The position numbers were made by a program, and so were the translations under genes. From contig LBTN01000004.1 of assembly GCA_000992085.1 (NCBI GenBank), positions 1 to 36,331 on the forward strand: a DNA stretch of 36,331 nt, given 5' to 3'. The stretch is from Candidatus Magasanikbacteria bacterium GW2011_GWA2_37_8 (lineage in GTDB: Bacteria; Patescibacteriota; Patescibacteriia; Magasanikbacterales; GWA2-37-8). Below are positions 14,894 through 23,180 of this stretch, piece by piece. The number at the start of each line of letters is the position of its first letter. Position 1 is the first letter of the stretch. The notes beneath the pieces are model-generated. The model was not told where the DNA came from, did no database searches, and saw only the letters and a program-made list of their open reading frames with translations.

Positions 14894-17530
14894 TTACTTT
14901 ATGGAAATTTTGCCTTTTTCCGTTGTAACTTTTACAGTTTTTCCTTCTTTTATTTTACCTTCGATAATACGTAGAGCAAGTTCGTCTAGTAATTCATGTT
15001 GAATAAGGCGTTTTAATGGCCGAGCGCCATAATCGGGGTTGTAACCTTCTTTTGCCAATAATTTTTTGGCGGATTCGTCTACTATTAGGGTAATTTTCTT
15101 TTCTTTTAAACGTTTATCCACTTCTTCTAATTGTAGCTCAACGATTTTTTCTATTTCTTTTTCTGCTAAAGATTGGAACACTACAATTTCATCAATACGG
15201 TTCAAAAATTCCGGTTTAAAATAATCACGTAAAGATTCCATTATTTTGTCTTTAACACCCTTGTCTTTTGTTGTTTTAGGAGTGGTGTGACCATCTTCAA
15301 AACCAAATTCACCACGTTTATTCATATCGAGTATCATTTGGCTGCCAATATTGCTGGTTAATATTAAAACAGTATTTTTGAAGTTTACTTTGCGTCCTTT
15401 AGCATCGGTAACTTGGCCTTCATCTAAAATTTGTAACAAGATGTTAAAAACATCAGGGTGGGCTTTTTCAATTTCATCAAATAAGACCACAGCATAAGGG
15501 CGACGACGGATAATTTCGGTTAATTGTCCGCCTTCATCATAACCAACATAACCAGGAGGTGATCCAACAATTTTGGAAACCGCGTGTTTTTCCATATATT
15601 CACTCATATCTACTCGAACAAGTGATTCTTCGGTATCGAATAGATACTCTGCCAAAGCTTTGGCGAGTTCGGTTTTACCTACACCGGTTGGTCCAAGGAA
15701 AATAAATGATCCAATTGGGCGATTTGGTTCTGAGATACCAGCACGTGAACGACGAATAGCGTTTGATACGGCGCTAATTGCTTCTTCTTGCCCGATAACT
15801 CTACTACCCAAAACAGTTTCTAATTTAGTTAATTTTTTAGTTTCACTTTCTAACATTTTAGTTACTGGTACGCCGGTCCAACGAGCAACAACGGCTGCGA
15901 TATCTTCTTCGGTTACTTCTTCTTTTAAAATACCATGTTCGCGTTGTTGTTCTATTAATTTTTTTTCAGCTTGGCGAATTTCGCCTTCAAGTAGCGGGAT
16001 GCGACCATAACGAATCTCAGCTACTTTTTGTAAATCACCTTTACGTTCTTCAATTTCGGCTTGTTGTTTTAGGTGGTCAATTTCTTTTTTGTGACCATGA
16101 ATACGCATGATTAATTCTTTTTCATTTTTCCATTTGGCTTCTAATTCTAAACTTTGTTCTTTTAAATCAGCCAAATCTTTTTCGGCTTTTTTAAGACGTT
16201 CTTTAGAATCTTTATCCTTTTCTTTTTTTAAGGCGCGTTTTTCAATTTCTAATTTAATCATCGTGCGTTTCATTTTGTCCAATTCTTCGGGCATAGAGTT
16301 TATTTCTAATCGTAATGCCGAAGCGGCTTCATCCATCAGGTCGATGGCTTTATCTGGCAAAAAGCGATCAGATAAATAGCGGCTGGATAATTTTACTGCA
16401 GCAATAAGAGCAGCATCGGTTATGCGTACACCGTGGTGCACTTCGTATTTTTCTTTAATACCACGCATAATGGCTATGGCGTCGTCGAACGATGGCTCGT
16501 TTACCATCACTGGTTGAAAGCGACGTTCTAGAGCTGCGTCTTTTTCAATATGTTTTTGGTATTCTTTTAAAGTGGTTGCACCGATGGCGTGTAATTCGCC
16601 ACGAGCTAGCATCGGCTTTAACATATTAGAGGCGTCCATTGATCCTTCGGATGCGCCAGCGCCAACAATGGTGTGTAATTCGTCGATAAATAAAATAAAC
16701 TTACCAGCGGCAGCGTTGATTTCTTTAAGAACTGCTTTTAAACGTTCTTCAAATTCGCCGCGAAATTTTGTGCCAGCCAAAAGTGATCCAATGTCTAAAG
16801 CGATAATTTCTTTGTCTTTAAGTGACTCTGGCACATCGCCATTAACAATACGTTGGGCTAAGCCTTCAACAATGGCGGTTTTACCAGTGCCCGGTTCGCC
16901 AATTAATACTGGATTGTTTTTTGTACGACGTGATAAAATTTGCATTACTCGGCGAACCTCATCATCGCGGCCAATTACTGGGTCGATTTTTTCTTTGCGA
17001 GCTAAATCAGTTAAATTTTTACCATATTTTTCGAGAGCGTTGTACTTGCTTTCTGGTTCCGGTGAATCTACTTTTTGATTACCGCGAATTCCTGCTAAAA
17101 CTTTTAGAGCGTCATCATAGGTCATACCATGTTTAGTGAGCAAATCACTAATAGGATTTTTGTTAACTAAAAAAGCAAGTAGTAAATGTTCGACACTAAT
17201 AAATTCATCACCCATTTTTTGGGCTTCAGCACCAGCAGTTTGGAATATATATATCATAGCCTGCCCAAGCATAATCTGGCCAATACCACCAGCAGGTATA
17301 GCGTCTTTTTGTTTGGGTAGATGGTCGATTAGCGACTGTATGCCAGCCTTTAGTGCAATTAAGTTAACATTGTTTTTGAGCAACATAGATACTACAACAC
17401 CTTCTTCGTCTTCAAGAAAAGCAAAAAAGAGATGAGGTGGTTCTACCTGAGATTGTTTATTCTCCATGGCGATTTGGGCAGCCATTTGAATAGTTTCTTG
17501 AGATTTGTTGGTAAAATTTTGTGGGTTCAT
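14894..17530 (-). CDS. clpB: ATP-dependent disaggregase ClpB (Hsp100)
   Basis: ClpB is a hexameric AAA+ chaperone that, with DnaK, extracts proteins from aggregates. The 878 residues show the full architecture: an N-terminal Clp_N repeat domain, NBD1 with GEPGTGKTA, a long Lys/Glu-rich coiled-coil M domain, NBD2 with [12 protein letters not shown], and the C-terminal cap. The M domain and the absence of a ClpP-binding IGF loop that I can see argue for ClpB over ClpA/ClpC. I chose ATG 17530 ([11 protein letters not shown]). An in-frame start 18 codons further up would run through the heat-shock operator. It is monocistronic, with its own promoter, CIRCE operator and terminator. Confidence 0.95.
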   Translation of the reverse strand: MNPQNFTNKSQETIQMAAQIAMENKQSQVEPPHLFFAFLEDEEGVVVSMLLKNNVNLIALKAGIQSLIDHLPKQKDAIPAGGIGQIMLGQAMIYIFQTAGAEAQKMGDEFISVEHLLLAFLVNKNPISDLLTKHGMTYDDALKVLAGIRGNQKVDSPEPESKYNALEKYGKNLTDLARKEKIDPVIGRDDEVRRVMQILSRRTKNNPVLIGEPGTGKTAIVEGLAQRIVNGDVPESLKDKEIIALDIGSLLAGTKFRGEFEERLKAVLKEINAAAGKFILFIDELHTIVGAGASEGSMDASNMLKPMLARGELHAIGATTLKEYQKHIEKDAALERRFQPVMVNEPSFDDAIAIMRGIKEKYEVHHGVRITDAALIAAVKLSSRYLSDRFLPDKAIDLMDEAASALRLEINSMPEELDKMKRTMIKLEIEKRALKKEKDKDSKERLKKAEKDLADLKEQSLELEAKWKNEKELIMRIHGHKKEIDHLKQQAEIEERKGDLQKVAEIRYGRIPLLEGEIRQAEKKLIEQQREHGILKEEVTEEDIAAVVARWTGVPVTKMLESETKKLTKLETVLGSRVIGQEEAISAVSNAIRRSRAGISEPNRPIGSFIFLGPTGVGKTELAKALAEYLFDTEESLVRVDMSEYMEKHAVSKIVGSPPGYVGYDEGGQLTEIIRRRPYAVVLFDEIEKAHPDVFNILLQILDEGQVTDAKGRKVNFKNTVLILTSNIGSQMILDMNKRGEFGFEDGHTTPKTTKDKGVKDKIMESLRDYFKPEFLNRIDEIVVFQSLAEKEIEKIVELQLEEVDKRLKEKKITLIVDESAKKLLAKEGYNPDYGARPLKRLIQHELLDELALRIIEGKIKEGKTVKVTTEKGKISIK

Positions 17531-17547
17531 ATTAGGATAGTTATTTG

Positions 17548-17574
17548 TTATCACTCTAGTATAGAGAGTGATAA
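17548..17574 (-). promoter_or_regulatory. CIRCE element (HrcA operator) of clpB
   Basis: TTATCACTC (17548-17556), nine bases, then GAGTGATAA (17566-17574) is a perfect inverted repeat. The CIRCE consensus is TTAGCACTC-N9-GAGTGCTAA. The only change is one symmetric pair (G to T in the left arm, C to A in the right), so dyad symmetry is kept. It covers the predicted transcription start and lies 17 bases before the clpB ATG, as expected for repression by HrcA released on heat stress. Confidence 0.88.
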
Positions 17575-17575
17575 T

Positions 17576-17603
17576 ATTATACAATATTGTAAAAATTTGT
17601 CAA
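17576..17603 (-). promoter_or_regulatory. Near-consensus sigma-70 promoter of clpB
   Basis: The minus strand reads TTGACA (complement of 17598-17603), a 16-base spacer, then TATAAT (complement of 17576-17581). Both hexamers are perfect. Transcription would start within the CIRCE element directly downstream, so bound HrcA would block it. Confidence 0.85.
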
Positions 17604-17720
17604 ATGTTGACAAAATGGGGTAAGAAACTTTCCACACCAGATCTAAGTTTTTAATTATTTACAGGTTTGGGGGGTGAGTTTTGTGGATGGTTTTTGTTTA
17701 AAAAAGTGTTACAAAAACTG

Positions 17721-17749
17721 TTGTCAATTTTATTGAATTATGTTAAAGT
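17721..17749 (+). promoter_or_regulatory. Promoter for the glutamine amidotransferase-gltX unit
   Basis: TTGTCA (17721-17726), a 17-base spacer and TAAAGT (17744-17749) resemble a sigma-70 promoter about 25 bases before the ATG at 17774. The overlapping TATAAC is an alternative -10. The remaining sequence between this and the clpB promoter shows no gene. Confidence 0.5.
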
Positions 17750-17773
17750 ATAACCGTTTTTAACCATCACAAA

Positions 17774-18334
17774 ATGATAGGAATTATTGATTGTGGTACA
17801 AGTTTTTTAAACCAACTTCAGGGCAGTCTGGAGGATTTGGGTTATACTAGTGATACAATTAACGTAAAGGATGTTAAGAATGAAGATCTTCAACGTTTTT
17901 CTGGTATTATTATTTCTGGCGCACCGATACTTTTAACCTCTGTGGACAAACAAAAATATTTGGATATTTTTGAATTTATAAAAACCATCGGCATCCCTGT
18001 GTTAGGGATTTGTTTTGGCCATCAAGTTATTGGATTGTTGTACGATGCAGAAATTAGTATTATTGATATGGTTAGTAAAAGGTTACCAATAGAAATTGTT
18101 AAGCCGGATGTTTTGTTTTCCGGAGCTAAAAATCATGCTTTATTAAAAGAGGAGCATTCGGAATGCATAACCTTACCAAAAGATTTTGATTTGTTAGCCC
18201 AGTCTAATACTTGTCCTAACGAAGCCATGAAACATAAAGAAAAAAATATTTTTGGTGTTCAGTTCCACCCCGAAATGTCTGGTGCTAACGGGCGAGTGAT
18301 TTTGCAGAATTTTTTGGAGTTGTGTGAGGAGTAA
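17774..18334 (+). CDS. Class I glutamine amidotransferase (stand-alone, GuaA-N-like)
   Basis: The 186-residue product is a single GATase1 domain. It has an N-terminal IGIIDCGTS strand, the nucleophile elbow GICFGHQ with C80, and the C-terminal VQFHPEMS with H165 and E167, giving a complete catalytic triad. Its closest look is the glutaminase half of GMP synthase, which releases ammonia from glutamine for a synthetase partner. No ATP-pyrophosphatase (GuaA C-terminal) or other synthetase gene is adjacent. It may be half of a split GMP synthase encoded elsewhere or a gamma-glutamyl hydrolase-type enzyme. The sequence supports the domain, not the pathway. Confidence 0.85.
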   Translation: MIGIIDCGTSFLNQLQGSLEDLGYTSDTINVKDVKNEDLQRFSGIIISGAPILLTSVDKQKYLDIFEFIKTIGIPVLGICFGHQVIGLLYDAEISIIDMVSKRLPIEIVKPDVLFSGAKNHALLKEEHSECITLPKDFDLLAQSNTCPNEAMKHKEKNIFGVQFHPEMSGANGRVILQNFLELCEE

Positions 18335-18337
18335 AAT

Positions 18338-18613
18338 ATGTTAATCCGTGTTCATATATTTGTCTCTGGTTTAGTACAAGGTGTAACTTTTCGAGCATTT
18401 GCTAAACAACAAGCAAATTATTTAAAAATAAAAGGTTGGGTAACAAATTTGGATGATGGGCGAGTGGAAATAGTTTTAGAGGGTGAAGAAAAACTAGTAG
18501 AAATTTTAATTAATCAATTAAAGTCTGGCCCGCATTTTGCAAAAATAGAAAATTTTTCTGTTGATTATGAATCGTATAGTGGTGAATTTAAAAATTTTAG
18601 TATAAAGTATTAA
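18338..18613 (+). CDS. acyP: Acylphosphatase
   Basis: The 91-residue product has the two acylphosphatase signatures. The first is a phosphate-binding loop, SGLVQGVTFRAF, with R19. The second is GWVTNLDDGRVEI with catalytic N37. It hydrolyses acyl phosphates such as carbamoyl phosphate and 1,3-bisphosphoglycerate. The usual VQGVGFR loop has Thr in place of Gly. It starts three bases after the amidotransferase stop and precedes the GT26 gene by two bases. Confidence 0.92.
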   Translation: MLIRVHIFVSGLVQGVTFRAFAKQQANYLKIKGWVTNLDDGRVEIVLEGEEKLVEILINQLKSGPHFAKIENFSVDYESYSGEFKNFSIKY

Positions 18614-18615
18614 CT

Positions 18616-19350
18616 GTGAAAATTTTAGGAATACGAGTAGACAATTATTCAAAATTAGAAACATTACAAAAGGTTGATGAATTTTTTGGTTCTAGTAAAC
18701 AAAATAAAATTTTTACTCCTAATCCAGAAATGTTGGTGGACGCACAAAAAGATGAATATTTTAAAAAGGTTTTAAATAGTGGAGAATTAAATGTTTGCGA
18801 TGGGTTTGGTTTGGCGTTGGTGGGAAAGTTGCATCGTTATGCCGGTGTAGATTTGCTGTTAGATATTTGTAAATTAGCCGAAGCTAAAAATAAAAGCGTT
18901 TTTTTGCTTGGTTCGGGAAGTGATGAAGTGTTGGAAAAAACAAAAGAAAATTTGTTAAAACAATTTCCTAAGTTACAAACCGTTGGTTGGGATAAAGGTG
19001 GTAAATTGCAGATTGTTGATTTTAGATTACAGGTTGATAATAATGAAAACGAGAAGATTGTAAGTGATATAAACAGTTTAACGCCTGATATTTTGTTTGT
19101 CGCTTTTGGGCACAGTAAACAAGAAAAATGGATACATGAGAATTTGGCCAAAATGCCCAGTGTAAAAATTGCTATGGGTGTGGGTGGATCTTTTGATTAT
19201 ATTTCTGGTAAAATTAAAAGAGCACCTAGACTTATGCGTAAATTTGGGTTAGAATGGATATATAGACTTATTAAAGAACCAAAAAGAATTGGCAGAATAT
19301 TTAAGGCTACTTTTGTTTTTTTATGGTTATATTTAACTAAATATGATTAG
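18616..19350 (+). CDS. WecG/TagA/CpsF glycosyltransferase (GT26)
   Basis: The 244-residue product shows family signatures: KIFTPNPEMLVDAQ, NVCDGFGLALVG, VFLLGSGSDEV, DILFVAFGHSKQEKWI and GVGGSFDYISGKIKRAP, ending in a region rich in WIYRLIKEPKR. Family members add N-acetylmannosamine(-uronate) or similar sugars to lipid-linked intermediates. Translation starts with GTG at 18616, two bases after acyP. The frame overlaps gltX by eight bases. An AT-rich insert near 19009-19045 encodes an extra stretch around LQIVDFRLQVDNN that looks like a repeat insertion. A short hydrophobic C-terminus may touch the membrane. Confidence 0.9.
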   Translation: MKILGIRVDNYSKLETLQKVDEFFGSSKQNKIFTPNPEMLVDAQKDEYFKKVLNSGELNVCDGFGLALVGKLHRYAGVDLLLDICKLAEAKNKSVFLLGSGSDEVLEKTKENLLKQFPKLQTVGWDKGGKLQIVDFRLQVDNNENEKIVSDINSLTPDILFVAFGHSKQEKWIHENLAKMPSVKIAMGVGGSFDYISGKIKRAPRLMRKFGLEWIYRLIKEPKRIGRIFKATFVFLWLYLTKYD

Positions 19351-20815
19351 AACACGTTTTGCTCCGTCACCAACTGGCTTTATGCATGTTGGTAATCTAA
19401 AAATGGCTATTACTGATTATTTGATTTCTAAACAAAGCGGTGGTCAATTTTTGTTACGAGTGGAAGATACTGATAGAACAAGGATGGTTGAAGGGGCAGT
19501 AGAAAATTTACTTCACACCTTAAACTGGGTAGGGATTATTCCGGATGAAGGAGTAAAGCTTGGCCAAGATGGTAAAGTTGTACAAGTTGGCGATAAAGGT
19601 CCATATATTCAGTCGGAACGTTTAGAAATTTATCATAAATATGTCGACGAACTTTTAGGAAAAGGCCATGCTTATTATTGTTTTTGTTCCAAAGAACGGT
19701 TGGAAGAAGTAAGAAAAAAACAAGAAGAAAACAAACAAGCTACCGGTTATGATGGACATTGCCGTGACATCATTTTGGCTGACGCAAAAAAGCGTATCGA
19801 GGCAGGTGAAGGTGCTGTAGTAAGAATGAGAACGCCAAAAGAAGGTGTAACAAAATTTAACGATTTAATTAGGGGTGAGGTAGTATTTGAAAATAAACTA
19901 GTTGATGATCAAGTAATATTAAAATCCGATGGTTTTCCTACCTATCATTTAGCGGTAGTAGTAGACGATCATTTAATGGAGATTACCCATGTAATAAGAG
20001 GTGATGAATGGATGTCTTCTACACCAAAACATCTAGTGTTGTACGAGATGTTTGGTTGGCAACCGCCGCTTTTTGCGCACTTACCATTACTGCTCAATCC
20101 AGATAAAAGTAAACTTAGTAAACGTCAGGGTGATGTAGCAGTAGAAGATTATATCAAAAAAGGATATTTGCCAGAAGCGATTATTAATTTTATTGCCTTT
20201 CTTGGTTGGAATCCCGGAGATGAAAGAGAATTGTTTAGTTTGGAAGAATTAATTAAAGAATTTAGTTTAGAAAAAGTTACAAAATCCGGTGCGGTATTTA
20301 ATTTAGAAAAACTAGATTGGTATAATAAAGAATATTTGAAGAGAATGGATAACGAGGAGTTGGCTGGAATTTGTCGATCATTGATGATGGAAAAATATGG
20401 AATTACGAATTATGAATTAGGAATTATGGGTAAAATATTGGCACTGGAAAAAGAGAGGGCTACAACGTTGATTGAGTTAGTTGAAAATGTTAAATTTGTT
20501 TTTGAGTTGCCTAATTATGACTCTAGTATTTTAATATGGAAAAAAAGTAATCTTGAAGAAGCAAAAAATATTTTGCAAGGATTAATAAATAGCTTGGATA
20601 CTTTTAGTGTTCAAGACTGGGACAAAACAACTCTTGAACAAAAAGTAGGGGAGTGGATTAAGGAAAAAGGTTTTGGTAACGGAAATGTGTTGAGTCCATT
20701 GCGCGTGGCTTTGTCGGGTCAACAAAATTCTCCTGGGCCATTTGAAATTGCAGAAGTATTAGGAAAAGAAGAAACAATTAATCGTCTTCAAACTGCTATT
20801 AAAAAAATTACATGA
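19343..20815 (+). CDS. gltX: Glutamyl-tRNA synthetase
   Basis: This class I synthetase charges tRNA-Glu, and possibly tRNA-Gln if an amidotransferase is present. The 490 residues begin RFAPSPTGFMHVGNL, containing the HIGH-like motif H15-VGN. They include the zinc-knuckle-like CFC...YDGHC and the KMSKS-like K257-LSKR261. The anticodon-binding helical domain is present, with a short repeat-derived insert encoding ITNYELGIMG (20399-20430). The start overlaps the preceding gene and the stop overlaps the M23 start (ATGA), so translation is coupled. Confidence 0.95.
   Translation: MIRTRFAPSPTGFMHVGNLKMAITDYLISKQSGGQFLLRVEDTDRTRMVEGAVENLLHTLNWVGIIPDEGVKLGQDGKVVQVGDKGPYIQSERLEIYHKYVDELLGKGHAYYCFCSKERLEEVRKKQEENKQATGYDGHCRDIILADAKKRIEAGEGAVVRMRTPKEGVTKFNDLIRGEVVFENKLVDDQVILKSDGFPTYHLAVVVDDHLMEITHVIRGDEWMSSTPKHLVLYEMFGWQPPLFAHLPLLLNPDKSKLSKRQGDVAVEDYIKKGYLPEAIINFIAFLGWNPGDERELFSLEELIKEFSLEKVTKSGAVFNLEKLDWYNKEYLKRMDNEELAGICRSLMMEKYGITNYELGIMGKILALEKERATTLIELVENVKFVFELPNYDSSILIWKKSNLEEAKNILQGLINSLDTFSVQDWDKTTLEQKVGEWIKEKGFGNGNVLSPLRVALSGQQNSPGPFEIAEVLGKEETINRLQTAIKKIT
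20399..20430 (+). repeat. Short degenerate GAATTA(C/T) repeats inside gltX
   Basis: Four imperfect copies of a 6-8 base unit (GGAATTAC, GAATTAT, GAATTA, GGAATTAT) lie in frame and encode an extra peptide, ITNYELGIMG, within the helical C-terminal half of GltX. The unit is unlike the surrounding codon pattern. Confidence 0.55.
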
Positions 20816-22029
20816 AAACAAAATATCTAATAATAGTGGGGTTATTAGTTATTAGTCTAATTCTAGGGGCTAGCTTTGCATTTGCCGAAAATTCCACAAT
20901 AGAAGATGTTACCACTTTAAATAAAGAAATTGCTGCGCGTAAAGAGAAGATTAAACAGTTAGAAGAGAATATTGCTAAATTTCAAAAGACAGTAGATCAA
21001 AAACGATTGGAAGCAGTTTCTTTAAAAAATCAGATGAGTATTTTAGATAATTATGTTGCTAAAGCAGAAACCGACGTTCAGCTAACAACTGAAAAAGTAA
21101 AAGAAATCGAGTTAGAAATCGAGGCTTTGAATTTATCTATTAAAGATAAAACCACTATTATCGAAAAGCAAAAAATAATCATCAGCAAGATTGTTCAGAA
21201 CTTACATGCAAATGATCAAAAAAATTATTTGGAAATAATGCTTACTAATGATAGTTTTGCTGATTTTTATAATCAAGCAAAATATTTAGAAAATGTTTAT
21301 ACTGATTTGGGCAGATCGGTAAAAAGTGTACGTTTGGCAAAAGAGGATTTGGACAATAAAAAAGTTCAAGCAGAAAGCCGTCGTAAAACTTATAACGACT
21401 TGTTAACCCAGTTAGAAAATAAAAAACAAGATTTGACGGATCAACAGGGAATAAAACAGAATTTGCTGGTACAAACACAATCAGAAGAATTACGTTATCG
21501 AACTTTATTGGCTACTCAAAAACAACAATACCAGGCAATAGAAGGGGAGTTACGTGCTTACGAAGATAAAGTGCGAAAAAAATTAGAGCAACAAGACAAG
21601 ATTTCTAGTGGTGATATTTCTTTAAGTTGGCCAACCCCCAGCCACTATATTACTGCTTCTTTTAATGATAAAGATTACCCTTTTCGCAATATATTTGAAC
21701 ACAACGCTATTGATATTAGGGCTGGGCAAGGTACACCTATTAAAGCGGCCGGAGCTGGTTATGTAGCTCGCGCTAAACGCTGTTCGCTTGCTTCTTGTTA
21801 CAGTTATGTATTAATTGTTCATACTGATAATTTATCTACCGTCTATGGCCATTTAAGCAGTATTAATGTTACCGAAGATCAATTTGTTAATAGGGGAGAT
21901 GTAATTGGTTATTCTGGCGGTACACCAGGTACAGTTGGCGCTGGGCCATTTGTTACTGGTGCCCACCTGCATTTTGAAGTGCGTAAAAATGGTATTCCAG
22001 TTGATCCAATGGGTTATTTAATAAATTAA
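20812..22029 (+). CDS. Coiled-coil M23 peptidase / murein hydrolase activator (EnvC-like)
   Basis: The 405-residue product has an N-terminal signal peptide (about 1-25, ending FAFA-E). A long Lys/Glu/Gln-rich coiled coil follows, at about residues 28-265. The C-terminal LytM/M23 domain has metal ligands H297 and D301 in HNAID and H385-L-H387 in HLHFEVR, so the zinc site looks complete and it may be an active endopeptidase. Two cysteines in the domain (CSLASC) may form a disulfide outside the cell. It would act on peptidoglycan during division or growth. It overlaps gltX by four bases. Confidence 0.92.
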   Translation: MKTKYLIIVGLLVISLILGASFAFAENSTIEDVTTLNKEIAARKEKIKQLEENIAKFQKTVDQKRLEAVSLKNQMSILDNYVAKAETDVQLTTEKVKEIELEIEALNLSIKDKTTIIEKQKIIISKIVQNLHANDQKNYLEIMLTNDSFADFYNQAKYLENVYTDLGRSVKSVRLAKEDLDNKKVQAESRRKTYNDLLTQLENKKQDLTDQQGIKQNLLVQTQSEELRYRTLLATQKQQYQAIEGELRAYEDKVRKKLEQQDKISSGDISLSWPTPSHYITASFNDKDYPFRNIFEHNAIDIRAGQGTPIKAAGAGYVARAKRCSLASCYSYVLIVHTDNLSTVYGHLSSINVTEDQFVNRGDVIGYSGGTPGTVGAGPFVTGAHLHFEVRKNGIPVDPMGYLIN

Positions 22030-22042
22030 TAAGGAAGATTCC

Positions 22043-22137
22043 TAATACATTCAATAATTCTCAAGCTTTTTTCGCCCGCGAGGGCGAAAGGGTACGCTTT
22101 GGGCGTACAACCCGCTTGAAAATTATTGAACGTATTA
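22043..22137. repeat. Structured ~95-base inverted-repeat element before ddl
   Basis: The 24-base outer arms (22043-22066 and 22114-22137) pair with only two mismatches. Inside are two further hairpins: TTTCGCCC/GGGCGAAA (22070-22077 and 22082-22089), and GTACGC/GCGTAC (22092-22097 and 22103-22108) closed by GG/CC. The whole can fold as a three-way junction or cruciform. It is GC-richer in the centre than its neighbours and fills the gap between the M23 gene and ddl. It could be a MITE-like repeat or a structured leader. No T tract follows, so it is not a plain terminator. Confidence 0.7.
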
Positions 22138-22156
22138 TGAATAATAAAATAAATTT

Positions 22157-22552
22157 ATGATTAAAAATAAAAAAATTAAAGTTGCAGTTTTGATGGGTGG
22201 GCCATCTAGTGAAAGAGAAGTTTCTTTAATTACCGGTAAAGCGGTTTTTGATAATTTGGATAGAAAAAAATATCAAGTAAGTTTGATAGAAATGGATAAG
22301 CAAAGTAAGTTTTGGTTAAAAGAAAAAGAGGGGAGACGTTTAGTTGATTTTGTGAACAAAGATCGTAACAAGTTTGATGTAGTGTTTATCGCCTTGCACG
22401 GCGCACCTGGTGAAGATGGTTCAATACAAGGTATGTTTGATACTTTGGGAATAAAATATACTGGTTGCGGAGTATTATCGAGTGCTTTATCAATGAATAA
22501 GGTTTATGCCGGACAAATATATTTTATTAACGGCTTGCAATTAAACCAGTAG
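22157..22552 (+). pseudogene. ddl: D-alanine-D-alanine ligase, 5' fragment (gene broken)
   Basis: This 131-codon piece encodes the N-terminal Ddl domain: VAVLMGGPSSEREVSL with the catalytic Ser-Glu region, VVFIALHGAPGEDGSIQG, and YTGCGVLSSALSMNKVYAGQ. After a few more codons it hits TAG at 22550-22552. The rest of the enzyme continues in another frame from about 22531 (next entry). The roughly 30 residues normally found between the MNKV and IKP segments are absent. A small deletion with frameshift therefore splits the gene, either in the cell or in the assembly. Ddl makes the D-Ala-D-Ala dipeptide for peptidoglycan. The alr gene in this window supplies its substrate. Confidence 0.9.
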
Positions 22553-23124
22553 ACCAGGGTTCGGCGGTGGGTGTTTCGATTGTTAAATCAGAAAAAGAAT
22601 TAACCACAACAATAGATAAAACAATAAAACTATTTCCTTGGCTGATGGTACAAAAATTTATTAAAGGACAAGAAGCTACTTGTGGCGTGCTTGAAAAAAA
22701 TGGTGATATTTTTGCTTTACCGCCAACTCGCATAATAGCCAATGCTGGTAAATTTTATGATTACAAATCAAAATATTCTAAAGGCGGTTCTACTCACATT
22801 TGTCCGGCAGATTTTTCTCCAGAAATTAACGAACAATTACAACATTTAGCATTGTTAGCACATAAAGCGCTGGGTTGTTCTGGAATGTCGCGTACCGATA
22901 TTTTTGTAGCAGACGAAGAAAATGAAAGTTGTGGTTGTGATGATGGTTGTAACGAAACTAGTTGTCATCAAACTTCAAAATCATGCCATAGTAATAAATT
23001 ATATATCATTGAAACCAATACTATACCTGGTATGACTTCTACTAGTTTGTTGCCAGAAGCGGCTAGTAAAATGGGTATTAAATTTAGTGAGATGTTGGAT
23101 TTGATTGTTAAAGCAAGTTTGTAA
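22531..23124 (+). pseudogene. ddl: D-alanine-D-alanine ligase, 3' fragment (ATP-grasp domain)
   Basis: From 22531 the frame reads LAIKPVDQGSAVGVSIVKS, the start of the Ddl ATP-grasp domain, and continues to LYIIETNTIPGMTSTSLLPEAA with metal and ATP ligands. The upstream frame is closed by TAA at 22528-22530. A GTG at 22567 is the first possible independent start but would lose the IKP strand, so this is a fragment rather than a separate gene. Around 22918-22996 there is an unusual insert of about 25 residues with five Cys and two His (CGCDDGC, SCHQ, SCHSN), where Ddl normally has a short beta-turn. Confidence 0.88.
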
Positions 23125-23137
23125 AATACAAAAAATT

Positions 23138-23170
23138 ACCATGCACCGTTCTTGGTGCATGGTTTTTTTA
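23138..23170. terminator. Bidirectional intrinsic terminator between ddl and xer
   Basis: A perfect 10-bp stem (ACCATGCACC at 23138-23147 with GGTGCATGGT at 23154-23163) has a six-base loop. It is followed by a T run on the plus strand and preceded by an A run that gives T's on the minus strand. It separates two convergent genes. Confidence 0.92.
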
Positions 23171-23180
23171 TTAGCGAGGC

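Noticed and set aside
15573-17435. Several plus-strand open frames opposite clpB
   Set aside because: They are antisense to a fully conserved ClpB, Ser/Leu-rich, and lack promoters or family motifs.
17604-17720. DnaA boxes in the clpB divergent region (TTTCCACAC, TGTGGATGG)
   Set aside because: Both deviate from TTATCCACA at several places and do not cluster, and no dnaA or dnaN gene is nearby.
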